Positions 14,513-26,698 are shown, counted from the stretch's first letter. The stretch is 64,000 bases of DNA from Morella rubra (GCA_003952965.2 CM025851.1:2815307-2879306), one strand, 5' to 3'. A program made the numbers and translations. The notes: generated by a model from the sequence alone, not told the origin.

Positions 14513-17500
14513 GGTATAGGAACTAGCGTGAAAGAGCTTGTTGCCTTAGTATGATTAATCCATTTGTTTGACAAAATTTTGGTGTTTATTTACTTTTAAT
14601 CTCTTGTTGGACTTCGTTGTGTAAGTTGTGGGTTAGCTAAACTAAAATGAGATGAGGTTTTTAATTCCATTTTTATCTGCGGATTGCCGCATTAGTTTTT
14701 TCCTTGAATTTTTTTTTTTCACAGTTCTGTGATTCAGCTGTAATTGGTGCATTTTTAGTTCAGGGATTGATAGTTGGGATGGCTCTGATCCCTCAGTATG
14801 GGTTATCTGATTAGGGGCACCATTTCTGAAAATGGTCATGAATTTGCGAGTCATAACCCTCTGAAAATGGACTGAAGTGCTCCCGCAGTCCGGGCGACAT
14901 CAATGACATTCAAGCACCGACATCAATGACTCTTATCTTGAAGGGGTACTGTCTTAAGTCAACGCTTCAAAAGGGTGCAAGGGGCAACAATTGTAAGCCT
15001 ACTTTCTCGGGTAGCGTGATCATAAAAAATTCTCACTTCAAAATGTTCTGGTTGAACAGAGCCACTTATTTCGAAAAGTAAACCATTTCTACAGCCTCAG
15101 GCGAAAGTTTGATCCACAGACCTCCTACATTATTAACACCCGCTTTTGAAAGTCCTTATTTTTAAACTTCCAAAATAATTGAGCTACCACTCTTGTGGTC
15201 CCATCACCCTATTACTCCATCTCTATCATGTTCCATTCGTAGCTGCTTCTGAATCTTCAATTGCTGCCTCTGGTTTTACTGATTAAAATATGCAAGTCGT
15301 TGATCAAGAAGGAAAGAATGCCGATATTGTATACCCACTGACCTGTCAAAGCTTCCAATTTTCCTTCGTGGACTTCAAGACTAGTATATTTTAATTTGTT
15401 TATGTAATAGTTCGCATGTGGAGCAAGGTCGTAAGTGAAAAACGCAATTCAAGGAGGAACCAAAAAGAATACCAATTTGCAAATCAAGAGGAAACAAGTG
15501 CTATTATTTGTAACAATAAATCCCATGTTAGAAAACCCTTATAGTTAACTGAAACCGAGAAGAAGTACTGTTATTTAACTTGCCACTTTGGCTCTTATTT
15601 TCTGGGCAAAATACCAGCTTGACTTCTTCAACTGGAGACTTCAAATTTTTTTGGTTGAGAATGTTATTCATAGCACACCGAACCCGCGTCTAGAAGCACC
15701 AATTTTTCAGATTTTTGTTTTGCATCTAGCCAAAGAATAATGTGGATTATCAAACCGTTAAAATAAGTTTGTCAGCTTTATACGCTAGACACTTCATTTG
15801 CTCGAGTTTATACTCGACAGCTGAGCTTTTTTGATACTTCTTTGCACTGGCTCTCCCCATATATCCCCTTTCCACCTCCAAAATAAGATCTCAGATTCTC
15901 AGTCCTCCTAGATTTGTACCCGAGCAAACGTTTTATGTATGAACTTAGTTCCTCTCTCCTACAGTCCTAGATTATCTGAACATGAAGGATCTAAGAGTAA
16001 TTCCTGGTCAAGTGATGCCCTTCTTCGTGTGCAGCCACCGGAAGGGTGTCAAAGGAAATTTTGCGCCAGTCACGGTCCTTGAATACGTATCGTAATAATG
16101 TTTTCAGGACTTCTTAGACGTGGTTATTATATATCATTCAGAAGTCTCTACTTAATCGCCACTAACCGATGGTTCTTCTTTTCTCTAAGTCAACTAATTA
16201 GCCACTGAACCACAAATTGCTTAAGTTGGTCGGTCCATGATTAAAGGCTTGCAAGAAAATTCACATGAACCATGCATATATGACAGACTTTAGCCAAGCT
16301 ACTAACTGCACTAAGAGGGCGAGGGGATCAAGTCGTGCTAATTCGTAAGTCTGCGAAGAACCTCTAGAAACGGCCAGAAGATTCAATCCATGCGAGCCGG
16401 CCGATAGTCCAATCTAGCAGACCGAGTACTGATGATCTGCTATGGACTAAACCATGACTTATACCCAGTTCTGCAATGGATTATACCACATATATTTCGT
16501 CTACGACGGAGAAGGGTCGAAGTCTTCCTCATTTTTTCCTCTTCCTCTTGTTTCCACTTGGAACGCCACTTTGTGCTCAAAGACCAGCGCGGTTCAACAA
16601 GAAATGAATTGTAATTGACGGATATGAACCAGAGGCAATGGCGAAGAATGGCCATCCTGGTCTTCACGCAGTTGACAGGAAAAACCCATCAAACCTAGCT
16701 AGCCTAGCTCGCTATATTTTCCACGATTCCAGAAATATTGCACGTTTCTTGAAGGCTTAATCCAGAAGGAATGAGCTATTCTGGTATAATTACTAATCGT
16801 CTGACATGCTGAAACAAGGTCTTTCTGGACCAACATCTCCATTTTTTTTATTTTTTTATTTTTTTTTTTCTGGTCAAGCTTTACTCGTTCCAATTAACTT
16901 TCTTTTTGTTGTATTTAATATGCTAAGTTTGGACCATATATGTTTTGAATGCTTATCACCCTACTGCAATGAATGATATAATATAGTTTAGAGTACTTCT
17001 ATTTTGTTCCTTAATTGACGGTTAAGTTCACTAATTGGGTTTGAATCGAGCACAAAACTTATTTATCCCCATTTTATTGTTTATACAGCCCATAGTGTTT
17101 TTTTTTTTTTTTTTTGTGTGGGGGTAAGTAGAACTACTTATATTAGATTCTGTGTATCGTATTTAAGGTACATATCCCAAGGATAGCTACGTTTGCTGCA
17201 AATGCCACACATTACACGCACATTGCACATGCAAATTAAGCCGCAATCTCTTACTTGACTAATTCCCGCTTATTGAAGGCAGATGAGTACGTAAGAGTTA
17301 AGACCAATCCAAACCCAAAATAAACAATAAAAAAAAAAAGCGGTACAAATTCCATGCCTGACTTTTTATTTATTTATTTTTACGATTAAGTGAAAAATGT
17401 CCCCTGCCCGCTTCGCACTCACTATTTTTTTTGGAAATAAATAAATCAAAAATTTTGGGAATAGGATAATTATTAGTGGATTTGAGATTTCATAAAGTGA

Positions 17501-17846
17501 GATTATAATCCTTTGCAACTTTTTCTTCGAATTGTATGGTGTAATTTAAAAACAGATATATACAATAAATAACCCCACACTATGAAATAATGTTCATTTA
17601 AAGTTTTAGGAGCATCAACCCTACAATGAAATCTGCTTATTGTGTCTATCTCTATCCAAATTAAACTGTGCAATTCTAACAGAAAATTACATAAAATCCC
17701 GATGCTCACAAAGCGTATGTTAAATAGAAAGCTTGTTTTCGTGATACCCTTTTTCTGAGAGGCGATGCCAACAATTAGACAAAAACTTTCACAAGCTTTC
17801 ATTTTTCACAAGTTTGATCGGGTATACAACATTCGAGTAAAGGTAT

Positions 17847-18020
17847 TACTGTTCAACATTGTTGTTCCCTGTTTCTTTTTCTTGTGTGGGGACCTGTTTG
17901 ATTAACTGGCAGTCTGAAAACGGTGTTTAGGAGGAATCTCTCTCAGCCATCAGACTGCCAGTTAATCAAACAGGCCCCCACACAAGAAAAAGAAACAGGG
18001 AACAACAATGTTGAACAGTA
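17847..18020. repeat. Near-perfect 71-bp inverted repeat (foldback)
   Basis: The left arm 17847-17917 and right arm 17950-18020 are reverse complements over 71 bases with a single mismatch (an A where the complement needs G, in the GGGGACC block). The loop is 32 bases (17918-17949). A ~25-base direct repeat, TTAGGAGGAATCTCTCT, occurs in the loop and again just after the right arm. This suggests an inverted duplication that carried flanking sequence with it. Confidence 0.93.
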
Positions 18021-18613
18021 TTTAGGAGGAATCTCTCTTAGCCATAAGATCAGGGCCATCCTTGGTCTTCGAAATTGACTTGAAAAAAGGGATTTATGTG
18101 GGTCTCTTTCCAATAAATCTTACTGGATTTTGCAAGAAGCGCAGAAGGATGAATATTAACATACAATGTATCGGGTTAGTCAAAAAATAGCGGTTGGATC
18201 AAGTCGGTTTGTTTGTTTGGATGGGTAGACTTGGACGGGAACACTCTTGAAAAAAAGGGTTGACTGTATGTATGCAAGGAGGCTTTGAGCCCGTGACCTT
18301 TTCACGGGCTTAGAGAAGCTCTCTTAGTGACATGAATCAGTTTTCAGTTCTTTCGAGGTTGTTTCCCAGCGGACCTGAACTAGTTCCCTCCCTCCACCAG
18401 TTGTAGGAATTCTATGGAAACCAATGCTTGGAATTATGAAGAGCTAGTCAGGCAGTACCTACTGTTGAATTTAGTTCTAAAGATCAGCTCATGCTCAAGT
18501 GGGTATGTCTGATAAGATCTTCAGCTTTTGGGACCAGACATGGTCCAGTGACTCCAGTCATTCCCAGTATCTGCATTTGTAGACACTATAAGTAAACACT
18601 AACTATTGTCCTG

Positions 18614-18621
18614 ACACGTGT
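18614..18621. promoter_or_regulatory. G-box / ABRE-like element upstream of EXO70
   Basis: ACACGTGT contains the CACGTG core and lies about 95 bases upstream of the TATA box. Such cores bind bZIP and bHLH factors and often confer abscisic-acid or stress response. Function here is inferred only. Confidence 0.45.
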
Positions 18622-18708
18622 ACATCCAACAGAGTCAGTCAAGGATTCTTGTCCTAGAAATCCAAGTAGACCCACCTTCCTCAAATGGAACCTAGCAGCT
18701 TTCATGCT

Positions 18709-18717
18709 CTATATAAA
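18709..18717 (+). promoter_or_regulatory. TATA box for EXO70
   Basis: CTATATAAA lies about 120 bases before the start codon, giving a likely transcription start near 18745 and a short CT-rich 5' leader. Confidence 0.7.
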
Positions 18718-18836
18718 CCCCAGAAAGAAAACCAAAACCAAGAACTTACAACTGTGAGCTCTCTCTCTCAATAATTAAGCAGATATTTGAGCTTTGAAGC
18801 TCTTCTTCAGTTTTGAGTCATACAGTTCAAGGCTCA

Positions 18837-20828
18837 ATGACAATATCAGGAACTCCAAAGAGTAACAAACTCATGCTGAGAAGATTAATGTCAAGTCTTT
18901 TCTTCTCTTCCGCCAGAACTCGTTCTTCCATCTATTCATTTCCCTCTTCCTCAAAAACCCTTTCTTCTACCTATTCCTTTCCCTCTTCCTCAAAAACCCT
19001 TTCTTCTACCTATTCCTTTCCATCTCACTCTAGTAGTCCTTCCACCCCTGCCCACAAATTCTCCCAGACCATGATGGAAGAGAACATCGAAAATGCTCAA
19101 CCAATCATCTCCAAATGGGACCCTAACTCTTCCTCATATACCGAAGTCACCTTTCTCTTCCACCAGGACAGAAAAGAAGCCAAGGAGTTTCTCAAATCTG
19201 TCGAACACTTGCGGCGAGCAATGCATTTCTTAATTGGTGAAAATTCCACGTCCGAGAAACTCGTCCTTGCTCAGAACCTAATGCAAATAGCCATGAAAAG
19301 ACTAGAAAAAGAGTTTTATCAGATACTTTCCAAAAACCGTGACCATCTTGATACAGAATCCGTATCTGGCCGATCCTCAGGTGGGTCAAGCAATTCAGAT
19401 GGTGTTCAAGCAGATGACTTGGAAATTGCTGTTGCATCAATCACTGAGGTCGAGAAACTCTCGGCACTTGCCATGACTGATTTACAGTCAATAGCAGAAT
19501 GCATGAGTAGTTCAGGTTATGGCAAAGAGTGTGTGAAGATATACAAAATCGTCAGAAAATCTATCCTAGATGAAGGACTGTATCATCTTGGAATTGAGAA
19601 GTTCAGATCTTTTCAGATTCATAAAATGAATAGGGAAGACGTTAAGCATATGACTAAGAAGTGGATGAGGGCAATAAGGATTGCTGTGAGAAGGCTCTTC
19701 ATTGAAGAAAGAGTTCTCTGCGATCATGTGTTTTCAGCATCTGATACAATCAGGGAGTCATGCTTTTCAGAGATAACCAGAGAAGGAGCAATCAATCTGT
19801 TCAGGTTCCCTGAACTCCTTGCGAAGAAGAAGCATTCGCTAGACGAAATTTCCCAGCTAATGGAGCTTTATGAAGCAATCTCCGAGTTGTGGCCAGAGAT
19901 TGAACTGATATTTGACTTTGAATCAACCTCGGCAATCAAGTTACAAGCTCATTCATCACTGCTCATTCTTGGCGACTCCATTCGTACAATTTTGTCCAAA
20001 TTTGAATCAACAATCGAAAATGACTCTTCAAGAACTGCGGTATTTGGCGGTGGCATCCACCCAATGACCCAATCAGCAATGACTTACATATCTTCACTTG
20101 CAGATTACAGCGGTATTCTCTCCAGCATCGTTGTAGATAGCCCACCACCAGCAATTACACCACTACCAGAACCTTGCTTTGAGAGTCCAGCCACGGAAAA
20201 TGGTCCAACACTGGCAGTGTCTGTCCACCTAGCTTGGCTCATATTGGTTCTTTTGTGCAAGCTTGATAGCAAAGCTGAGCTCTACAAAGATGTTTCTTTA
20301 TCATACCTATTCCTTGCCAATAATCTCCACTTCATTGTTGAGAGGGTACGTACAACCAACATTCAATACCTCCTAGGCGACGAATGGGTATCGAAGCATG
20401 CCAAGAAAGTTAAACAATTTGCTGCAAACTATGAAGCACTGGCTTGGAATAAGGTCTTCTCATCTTTACCGGGTACAAATGCGATGGCTATCACTCCAGA
20501 AACAGCAAAGGAGTGCTTTAGGAAGTTCAGTGCGGCTTTTGAAGAAGCATACAACAAACAGACATCATGGATTGTACTAGATGGCAAGTTAAGGGATGAA
20601 TTGAAGGTCTCGATAGCAAAGAAACTGGTTCCAGTTTATCAAGAATTCTATGATTTGTACTCGGTGATGCTAAGTGGGGAGAAGAATTTGGAGTTATTGG
20701 TAAGGTTTTCACCTGATGATTTGGGGAATTACTTGTCAGATTTGTTCCATGGGACTTCTAACTCAAGTAGTTCTACTTCGAAATCATCTTCTTCATTGTT
20801 GCAGTTAGGAAGATGTCAACTCCGCTAA
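18837..20828 (+). CDS. EXO70H: Exocyst subunit EXO70 family protein, EXO70H-like
   Basis: A single-exon, 663-residue member of the plant EXO70 family. These proteins are exocyst subunits that tether secretory vesicles to the plasma membrane; the H clade is linked to defence and trichome or cell-wall secretion. The start at 18837 (MTISGTPKSNKLMLRRLMSS) is the first ATG in frame. Visible features are a Ser-rich N-terminus with a 13-residue repeat (SSTYSFPSSSKTL), then the N-terminal EXO70 block (NLMQIAMKRLEKEFYQIL) and the C-terminal helical domain (LYKDVSLSYLFLANNLHF, GDEWVSKHAKKVKQF, KECFRKFSAAFEEAY, DDLGNYLSDLF). The short Ser-rich tail ends LLQLGRCQLR. Lack of introns fits plant EXO70 B-H genes. 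The H assignment rests on N-terminal similarity and gene neighbours; B or E clades are less likely. Confidence 0.92.
   Translation: MTISGTPKSNKLMLRRLMSSLFFSSARTRSSIYSFPSSSKTLSSTYSFPSSSKTLSSTYSFPSHSSSPSTPAHKFSQTMMEENIENAQPIISKWDPNSSSYTEVTFLFHQDRKEAKEFLKSVEHLRRAMHFLIGENSTSEKLVLAQNLMQIAMKRLEKEFYQILSKNRDHLDTESVSGRSSGGSSNSDGVQADDLEIAVASITEVEKLSALAMTDLQSIAECMSSSGYGKECVKIYKIVRKSILDEGLYHLGIEKFRSFQIHKMNREDVKHMTKKWMRAIRIAVRRLFIEERVLCDHVFSASDTIRESCFSEITREGAINLFRFPELLAKKKHSLDEISQLMELYEAISELWPEIELIFDFESTSAIKLQAHSSLLILGDSIRTILSKFESTIENDSSRTAVFGGGIHPMTQSAMTYISSLADYSGILSSIVVDSPPPAITPLPEPCFESPATENGPTLAVSVHLAWLILVLLCKLDSKAELYKDVSLSYLFLANNLHFIVERVRTTNIQYLLGDEWVSKHAKKVKQFAANYEALAWNKVFSSLPGTNAMAITPETAKECFRKFSAAFEEAYNKQTSWIVLDGKLRDELKVSIAKKLVPVYQEFYDLYSVMLSGEKNLELLVRFSPDDLGNYLSDLFHGTSNSSSSTSKSSSSLLQLGRCQLR
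18932..19025 (+). repeat. In-frame 39-bp coding minisatellite in EXO70
   Basis: Two adjacent 39-base copies (18932-18970 and 18971-19009), differing at one base, are followed by a partial third. The unit is 13 codons, so copy number can change without a frameshift. It encodes a Ser/Phe/Tyr-rich segment ahead of the folded domain. Confidence 0.9.
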
Positions 20829-21559
20829 AAAGTGCTGAGTGTAGATACAATGCAAACTAAGTACTGTTTCAGTGTCAGGTACATGTACATGTACTTCGGT
20901 TAGGATCAGTACGGGAAACTTTCAAATGGTCTTTTGAGACTTATGAATAAGAATAAAGGAAGTCCATTATGTTTCAATGATGATCATTGTGCAATCTTAC
21001 TCCTTCAGCATTCTTAATTCTTACTCCTAAACTAAGCCATTCCAATCAACTTTTTGGGGATCACAAAATCAAATTTTGACTTGGATTCTGAAGGAAGAAA
21101 AGATGTTGGAACAGGAAAACTTGATATTTTGAAGCAGAAAATCTTGCTCAATTAACGGAGTTGTGAATGTTGTAAGTTAGAAAGATATGTTTCCAAAATT
21201 ATCAAGTTTGGCAATGTCATAAGCTAATTAACAATGTGAAACGCTAAACAAACAAAAAGTAACAATGTGAAACAATTTTGCACATATAATAAATCATAAA
21301 AGACTATTATTGACTTGAAGCTATTTGAAGTAGAAAATTATGCACAAATAAAGCAAATTGAAAAAACATCATCTCTTTAGGCATATTAACTCAAAATGTT
21401 GACAAATATGTGAAAACTACAAATCAGATGTTTGTTGGTCGTGTATTTATTAAGCTCAAGTGGCTCTCAAGTTGACTGACGAAGCATTGAAAGAATATTT
21501 TTAGTACAAAAAGGACAAAAACTCAATAAATGTAAATATATGAACTATTCAATTACCAT
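20829..21559. other. EXO70 3' UTR and convergent intergenic DNA
   Basis: The EXO70 3' UTR probably ends soon after the AATAA-type signals at 20944-20955. The rest is AT-rich with no recognisable gene. The EXO70 and pectate-lyase-like genes converge here. Confidence 0.55.
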
Positions 21560-24500
21560 TTACTCTGCTGGCCTAGGAGTGGATTGCCAACCTGTACAAA
21601 TTTGGAGAACATCTTTAAGAGAATCTGAGGGTGCTTCCATTGTCCATGTCGGGTAAAATTCACTAGGATGGAACACACATTTTTCACTGGCCTCTGTTAA
21701 TAAGCAAGTTTGAGCTCCATTCAGGAACAAGTCCCCCTCAGATCTTATTGAGCCAGATTTTGCCTCTTCCATATCTGCCGCCTATGGAATCATTGCCAGA
21801 GAATGCATTTGAAAAAAAAGTGGCATGAAATCATTCTTCTCATTGAAAACACAGTAATCAATAAATATTTATATATTTGCAGTTTGAATGGTTCTGCACA
21901 TTTTCTATCCACGAGGACCACTCTGTGATTCAGCTTCTTCTCAAGTATGTGTCACATGCAAAGGCATATTCTTTTTTCTTTTCTTTGGAAAGTATAGAAA
22001 GAAAGATCCATTTACAAGCAAGAACCAAGTAAAATACACGCTATCTTCCTAGCCAGCATGCCAAATTTTTCAGTAGCTAACAATGGATTTAGCACTTCAA
22101 GGTCTTCTACATGTTACAGCGAAGTCACCACCTGTAAAGTACAATTTGGTGAGAACAGTACACTACTTGGTCACTGCTTAGGGTTACATGGTTAACCAGT
22201 TGCGGAGGACAGATTAACAGGTATACTGCAATTGAAGCACTACACCAAAATTGGAAGCCTTCATATTTTAGAGAAGCTCTTTAATATACACTATCTCTCA
22301 CTCATAGCTGCATGCAGATCAAGTTTTTCGGAAAAAGAATAGCTCAATGATATCAACAAATTGCTTGGTTTAACCACATATACTCACCAAATATCATATT
22401 GCAATTCTTTTTCTAGAATATCTTACAACGGATTTCTTGTATAAAATAATCACACGCTCAACTGCTTTTAGCTGCACGTGTAAAACTGCACAAAACCAGG
22501 ATTGCTTGTCCTGCATAAATGCTTCCAGGTTCAATAGGTGTGCTCATTTCATCTCTGTCTGGCTAGAAAAGCGGTCCGCAGTTTCAACAGTTAAAACCCA
22601 AGCAACCACTTATAAGGGAAACCCTAAGAATTGATATGAGAATCAATGAACTATGATGCAAGATCGGTCTTGGATACACCTAGATGGTAAAACTGGAGCT
22701 TAGTAGCCTGGATGATCGTGATAACCTATAATTGGACACAAGGGAAAGCTTCAATAATACAAAAAACAGAAAATAAATAGCTGCACGTGTAAAACTGCAC
22801 AAAACCAGGATTGCTTGTCCTGCATAAATGCTTCCAGGTTCAATAGGTGCAAACTCATATGCTCATTGGGAATGGACACAAAGAACCAACAGGGTTGGTC
22901 TCTTGTTCAGAGAAGGTAAAACATGAGACCTCACCTCTTAATAAGGCACAGAAATACATAGTATTGGCCTCACCTCTTAATAAGTTTTGAACCTCAAATA
23001 GGCCATGGAAAGGGCAATAAATAAACAGGCAACATTCCACTATGCAGTAAAGAGCAAAAGATGCTCACTTTACCTTCTCTGTATAATATTCAAAAGTCTT
23101 TTTCTTCAGTCCTGCTTCATATATGTTGCATTGAGAGTATATCTGAACAAATAATCCAAACAAAAAGAGGGATTCGATTTAATGATTCAGATAGACGCTA
23201 CACTCCTGCAGATATTCTGGAGGCAGAAAATTTAAGGAGCTCAATCAGAAAACAAAGAATCATTTACTTGGGATTCCACACTGGCACAAACAGCATATAT
23301 CCCCCAGTTTCTGGTGTAATTGTTGTATAGATGAACTTTTCCAAATCGAAGGCGAGGGTGCCTCTGCCGTGTCCCATCAAAGAAACAATGATGAATTGTC
23401 ACCCGAATGCATCTATCACCAATGTGAGAGGGGTCTGCCCCAATAAGCATTGTCTTGTCATGTTGTGTAAAGTAACATCTGGTGCCAAAAGCGGAATAAC
23501 TGATCAAAATTGTTACCATTAGTATTCAGTCTGATCCTGTAACATGAGATAATTAACCTACCTTGAAATAGTTATATCAGTACTTTGTCTGGTAATATCG
23601 ATAAGTCCATCATCATAATCACGAAGGCTGCAGCGGTCTATCCATATGTGCCTTGAATTTGGTTTTATTTGAATACCATCAACGTCATGCCCTCTACCAC
23701 CTTCAAACTCAAGGTTGCATATGATTATGTGTTCACATTCCTTCAGCCTTAATCCCTTCCCAGTAAGCTTTATCCTTTGGCCCCGGCCATCAATTGTCTT
23801 ATAAGATGAAACACTCAAGTACGAAGAAAGATGAATCACACCCGAAACTTCAAAAACAATCCAGAGTGGCTCTTTTCTACGACACCCTTCACGAAGAGAT
23901 CCCGGACCATCGTCTAGATACATAAGGGCAATTTATGTACATTAAATACTCAATGAAAAAGAAAGGAAAAAAATTATTCAAACAAAGAGAACGTCCATGG
24001 ATTACAATCTTAATTACCCAAAAAAAAAAAGGGTCATACCAACAATATACGAAAACCACTAGAGATCCAAACGACATAGCTGGGCCATTTCGTATACAAA
24101 ATATTTGTCAGACATCAACTATTAGGGAAAAAAAAAAAAAAAAAAAAGACAACGAATTACTGCAGAGTATTGGCTGGATAAGAGAACCATCCGTACAAAA
24201 ACCGGTTGATAGGAAGTAATTAACAGAAAGAGCGATGTAGGTTGCTTTAACAATGAGTTAAGTGTAGTGTTCCCTGGAAAAAAGAGTTCAAAAAGAAATA
24301 ATCCACTAATCTAAGCTACAAAAAAAATTGCAATGACATTATAACAACATTATCGGGGACTTGTTCTGAGGAAATGTGATCCGAGCTCATAAAATCGTCT
24401 ATTGCATCATCTGATGTGTGATTCGACCTTTTAAGATAATCTAGACTATGAATAGTAATCGCGGTGACAATTTAACAGCTTCATATACGCGTCAAAGTTC

Positions 24501-24697
24501 GGATAAGGAGCTCAATAAGCCCTAAGCATTACGGAAAAAAGAAATTGATCAAGCGAAAGAGAGAAAGAACCTGCGAGAGAGGTGACGCAATAGACCGGCC
24601 CGTCGAGGCCTCCGACAGAGAACCGCCCGAACCCCTCAGCCCGACCCCCTAGTGCTCGTAGGCGGAAATCTGCGTCAGTGTACGGTAGGAACGCCAT
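21560..24697 (-). CDS. Pectate-lyase-like protein (polysaccharide lyase 1 fold), non-secreted type
   Basis: A 326-residue right-handed beta-helix protein of the PL1 family, which cleaves de-esterified homogalacturonan by beta-elimination. Exons in transcript order are 24697-24571, 23913-23562, 23478-23268, 23142-23074 and 21781-21560; the phases close to 981 nt. Diagnostic blocks are DDGPGSLREGCRRKEPLW, YKTIDGRGQRIKLTGKGL, the calcium-site run NSRHIWIDRCSLRDYDDGLI, HDKTMLIG, and the catalytic-arginine block FFDGTRQRHPRLRFGKVHL. It starts MAFLPYTDADFRLRALGG with no hydrophobic signal peptide and no PL1 N-terminal extension. It therefore belongs to the small atypical plant clade whose location and substrate are unclear. 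Intron 4 (21782-23073) holds a recent 71-bp duplication. The family call is firm; activity is not shown. Confidence 0.93.
22470..22849. repeat. Identical 71-bp direct repeat inside a pectate-lyase intron
   Basis: Bases 22470-22540 recur unchanged at 22779-22849, 309 bases apart, beginning AGCTGCACGTGTAAAACTGC. Perfect identity implies a recent duplication. A second short repeat (CCTCACCTCTTAATAAG) occurs at about 22929 and 22969. Confidence 0.93.
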
Positions 24698-26690
24698 TTT
24701 CGTCTTCTTTGGAGCTCAAAATCTGAGCTTGAATCGAAGACCAAAGATTCAACCGATCGTTAAGGACGGCCAAAAATGTTAGAATAGCCGTTAGTTAAAC
24801 GCAGCGGCTCGAACGGTGGAAGGCTCAGACTTCAGAGAGCACGTGTAAATTTGGGCCTGACTCCGTGATCTGGAATTGGTCTGGAAGCCCTAGGACAACA
24901 TTACGTGGTTTGACACACTAGGCCCATATCGAGCTCGTCATCAATCAGTACTGCTGACCGCTCCTCATTCAATGTGATGCATTGAATTTTTCGCGCGTCT
25001 TTATTACCCCCCATCTAATTTCTTCCAGGGCCCAGGCTATGTCGGATCATATGGTATTTGTTTTATTTAGGCGGATATGGTCTTTGTTGTACAACTTCGA
25101 CTACATTTTCCTTTTTTTGTTTTTTTCCCCGATTCACTGAGGCGTCTTCGTCTGGTCGAAAAGGAATTTATTTTGTGCCCTTTTCCAGAAGATTGAGGTC
25201 AGTGTGTATTTATTGTGGGCCCATTTTGGTTGGTTTAGATCACACAGTAAAACCATTCTATTGGACAGCTGGCCTGGCCCCATTTCAAATCTGTGTTCCG
25301 TCGCTGTCTTTGTTTTCCTCTTTTTTTTTTCTTTTTTTTTGTGTGTGACTGTTTCTTTGCACTTTCGCAGAGTAACTAACTAGGTGCAAAAGACCTGTTG
25401 ATGAAGCTCGCCAACTAACTCACCTAAAAAAAGGACAGTTTTTGAACTAAACTTTAAGGGTATAAAGAGAAATGATGAACACGACCCTTAATTTTCTAAC
25501 ACAAAAGTTTGGAGGAAATAGCTCTAAAGCGTTGCACATAAACAAACAGATGGGAATTGGGATGCCAACTTATTTCGTTATAAAATATCAGTGAGAAATC
25601 ACATCATGTATTAATTGGGTTATGTAGAGAATTCCCCAGTTCCCCCCTCTAGATCCAGTAGCTAAAAGAAAATGAACTCTGTTTGGGACCACGCCCGAAG
25701 TTTTGTAGAAGCTCTGACCACAGTTGGGACTGCATGTGGTTATGTACTCGGACCAAAACAGTTACAGGTCTAACACCTCACATCTCTATACTCGATTATC
25801 GTCAACGACTCAACATCTCTCTCTTTCGTGTTCCCTGCATCACCTAAGTACAGTCCTACGACAATGAAACTATTACATATTTGCTGAAAATTCAACAATG
25901 GCGACTATGCCGCGGTGCAGAAGGGTGGAAGCTAGTAGCTACACGATGGCCTAAGAAAATTAAGGACAAAAGGGATCGGGGAACATTTACATCGGTAACA
26001 ACGGATTCATATGGATCAAGTACGTTCGTGCTTCTTGACCGAAGCAAATCTTTAATGTTTGCCACTAAAGATTGGTTCTCTCATGAACCTGAAAGCACAG
26101 TGTATAGCTACGTGGTTGTGTTGATTGTATGATAAGTTGTAGCAGTATTTCAGCTCGAGATATTACTGCGGCTGTCCTCCAAGGTGGTCCAATTCTCTAA
26201 AACGATTCCGAGTGGAATCAATGTAAGCAATTGTTGGATGCCGTGGTTGCTACAGCAAGCACTGTGTTTAGAATGTGATTTATATCTGTATATATTCGGT
26301 GGTTAAGGGTGTCGTTTGTTTTCTCAATATTTTAGAGCATGAAAATTTCCAACAAAACAAACACACTCCAACATTTTTAACTTTTACACATACATATTTC
26401 ACTTTTCACAAACCCCCATAAATTTCAATAAAGTAAAGATTTCCAAAATTTCGAAAATATTACTCAAAATTTTTGACAAACAAACGCCCAAGATAGCATT
26501 GGTTTTAAAATGTGATCTTTATCTGTATATCATTATATGTTGAGTGGTTAAGTGTTCCATCTCATGACAATTAGAAGAGTGACTAATTGACGTAACCAGA
26601 CTTAGGTCCCGGCCTGCATCCATAACAAGACGCTTTGCCTAATAAGAAAAGGCCACAATGAGTTGTTCGAAACATTACAATTCTTGGGAT
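24698..26690. other. Intergenic region between divergent genes
   Basis: This contains the 5' flanks of the pectate-lyase-like gene (left) and the ketoacyl-CoA synthase gene (right). No coding gene was recognised; short open frames near 25058 and 25881 have no family features. A MITE-like element occupies about 26308-26492. Confidence 0.5.
26308..26492. mobile_element. MITE-like element, GTTTGTTT-ended family, copy 1
   Basis: An AT-rich ~185-base block begins GTCGTTTGTTTTCTCAATAT and ends GACAAACAAACGCCC, so the ends are short inverted repeats (GTTTGTTT/AAACAAAC). It is clearly homologous along its length to 59640-59822, sharing AACAAAACAAA, CACTCCAA, TCAATAAAGTAAAGATT and AAAATTTCGA. Target duplication could not be fixed. 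Confidence 0.8.
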
Positions 26691-26698
26691 TAGCTGGA

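Larger units (their letters stand above)
14513..18700. other. Intergenic region with one large foldback
   Basis: After the RPL35 3' UTR (to roughly 14640) no coding gene was recognised. The sequence is mostly single-copy-looking, with T runs at 16846-16870 and 17098-17115, the foldback at 17847-18020, and a 9-bp hairpin (AGCCCGTGA/TCACGGGCT) at 18288-18310. The last few hundred bases are the EXO70 promoter. Confidence 0.5.

Noticed and set aside
18288..18310. 9-bp perfect hairpin AGCCCGTGA/TCACGGGCT
   Set aside because: It is short and isolated. It is followed by TAGAGAAGC rather than a CTRR end or a T run, so I do not call a terminator or Helitron terminus.
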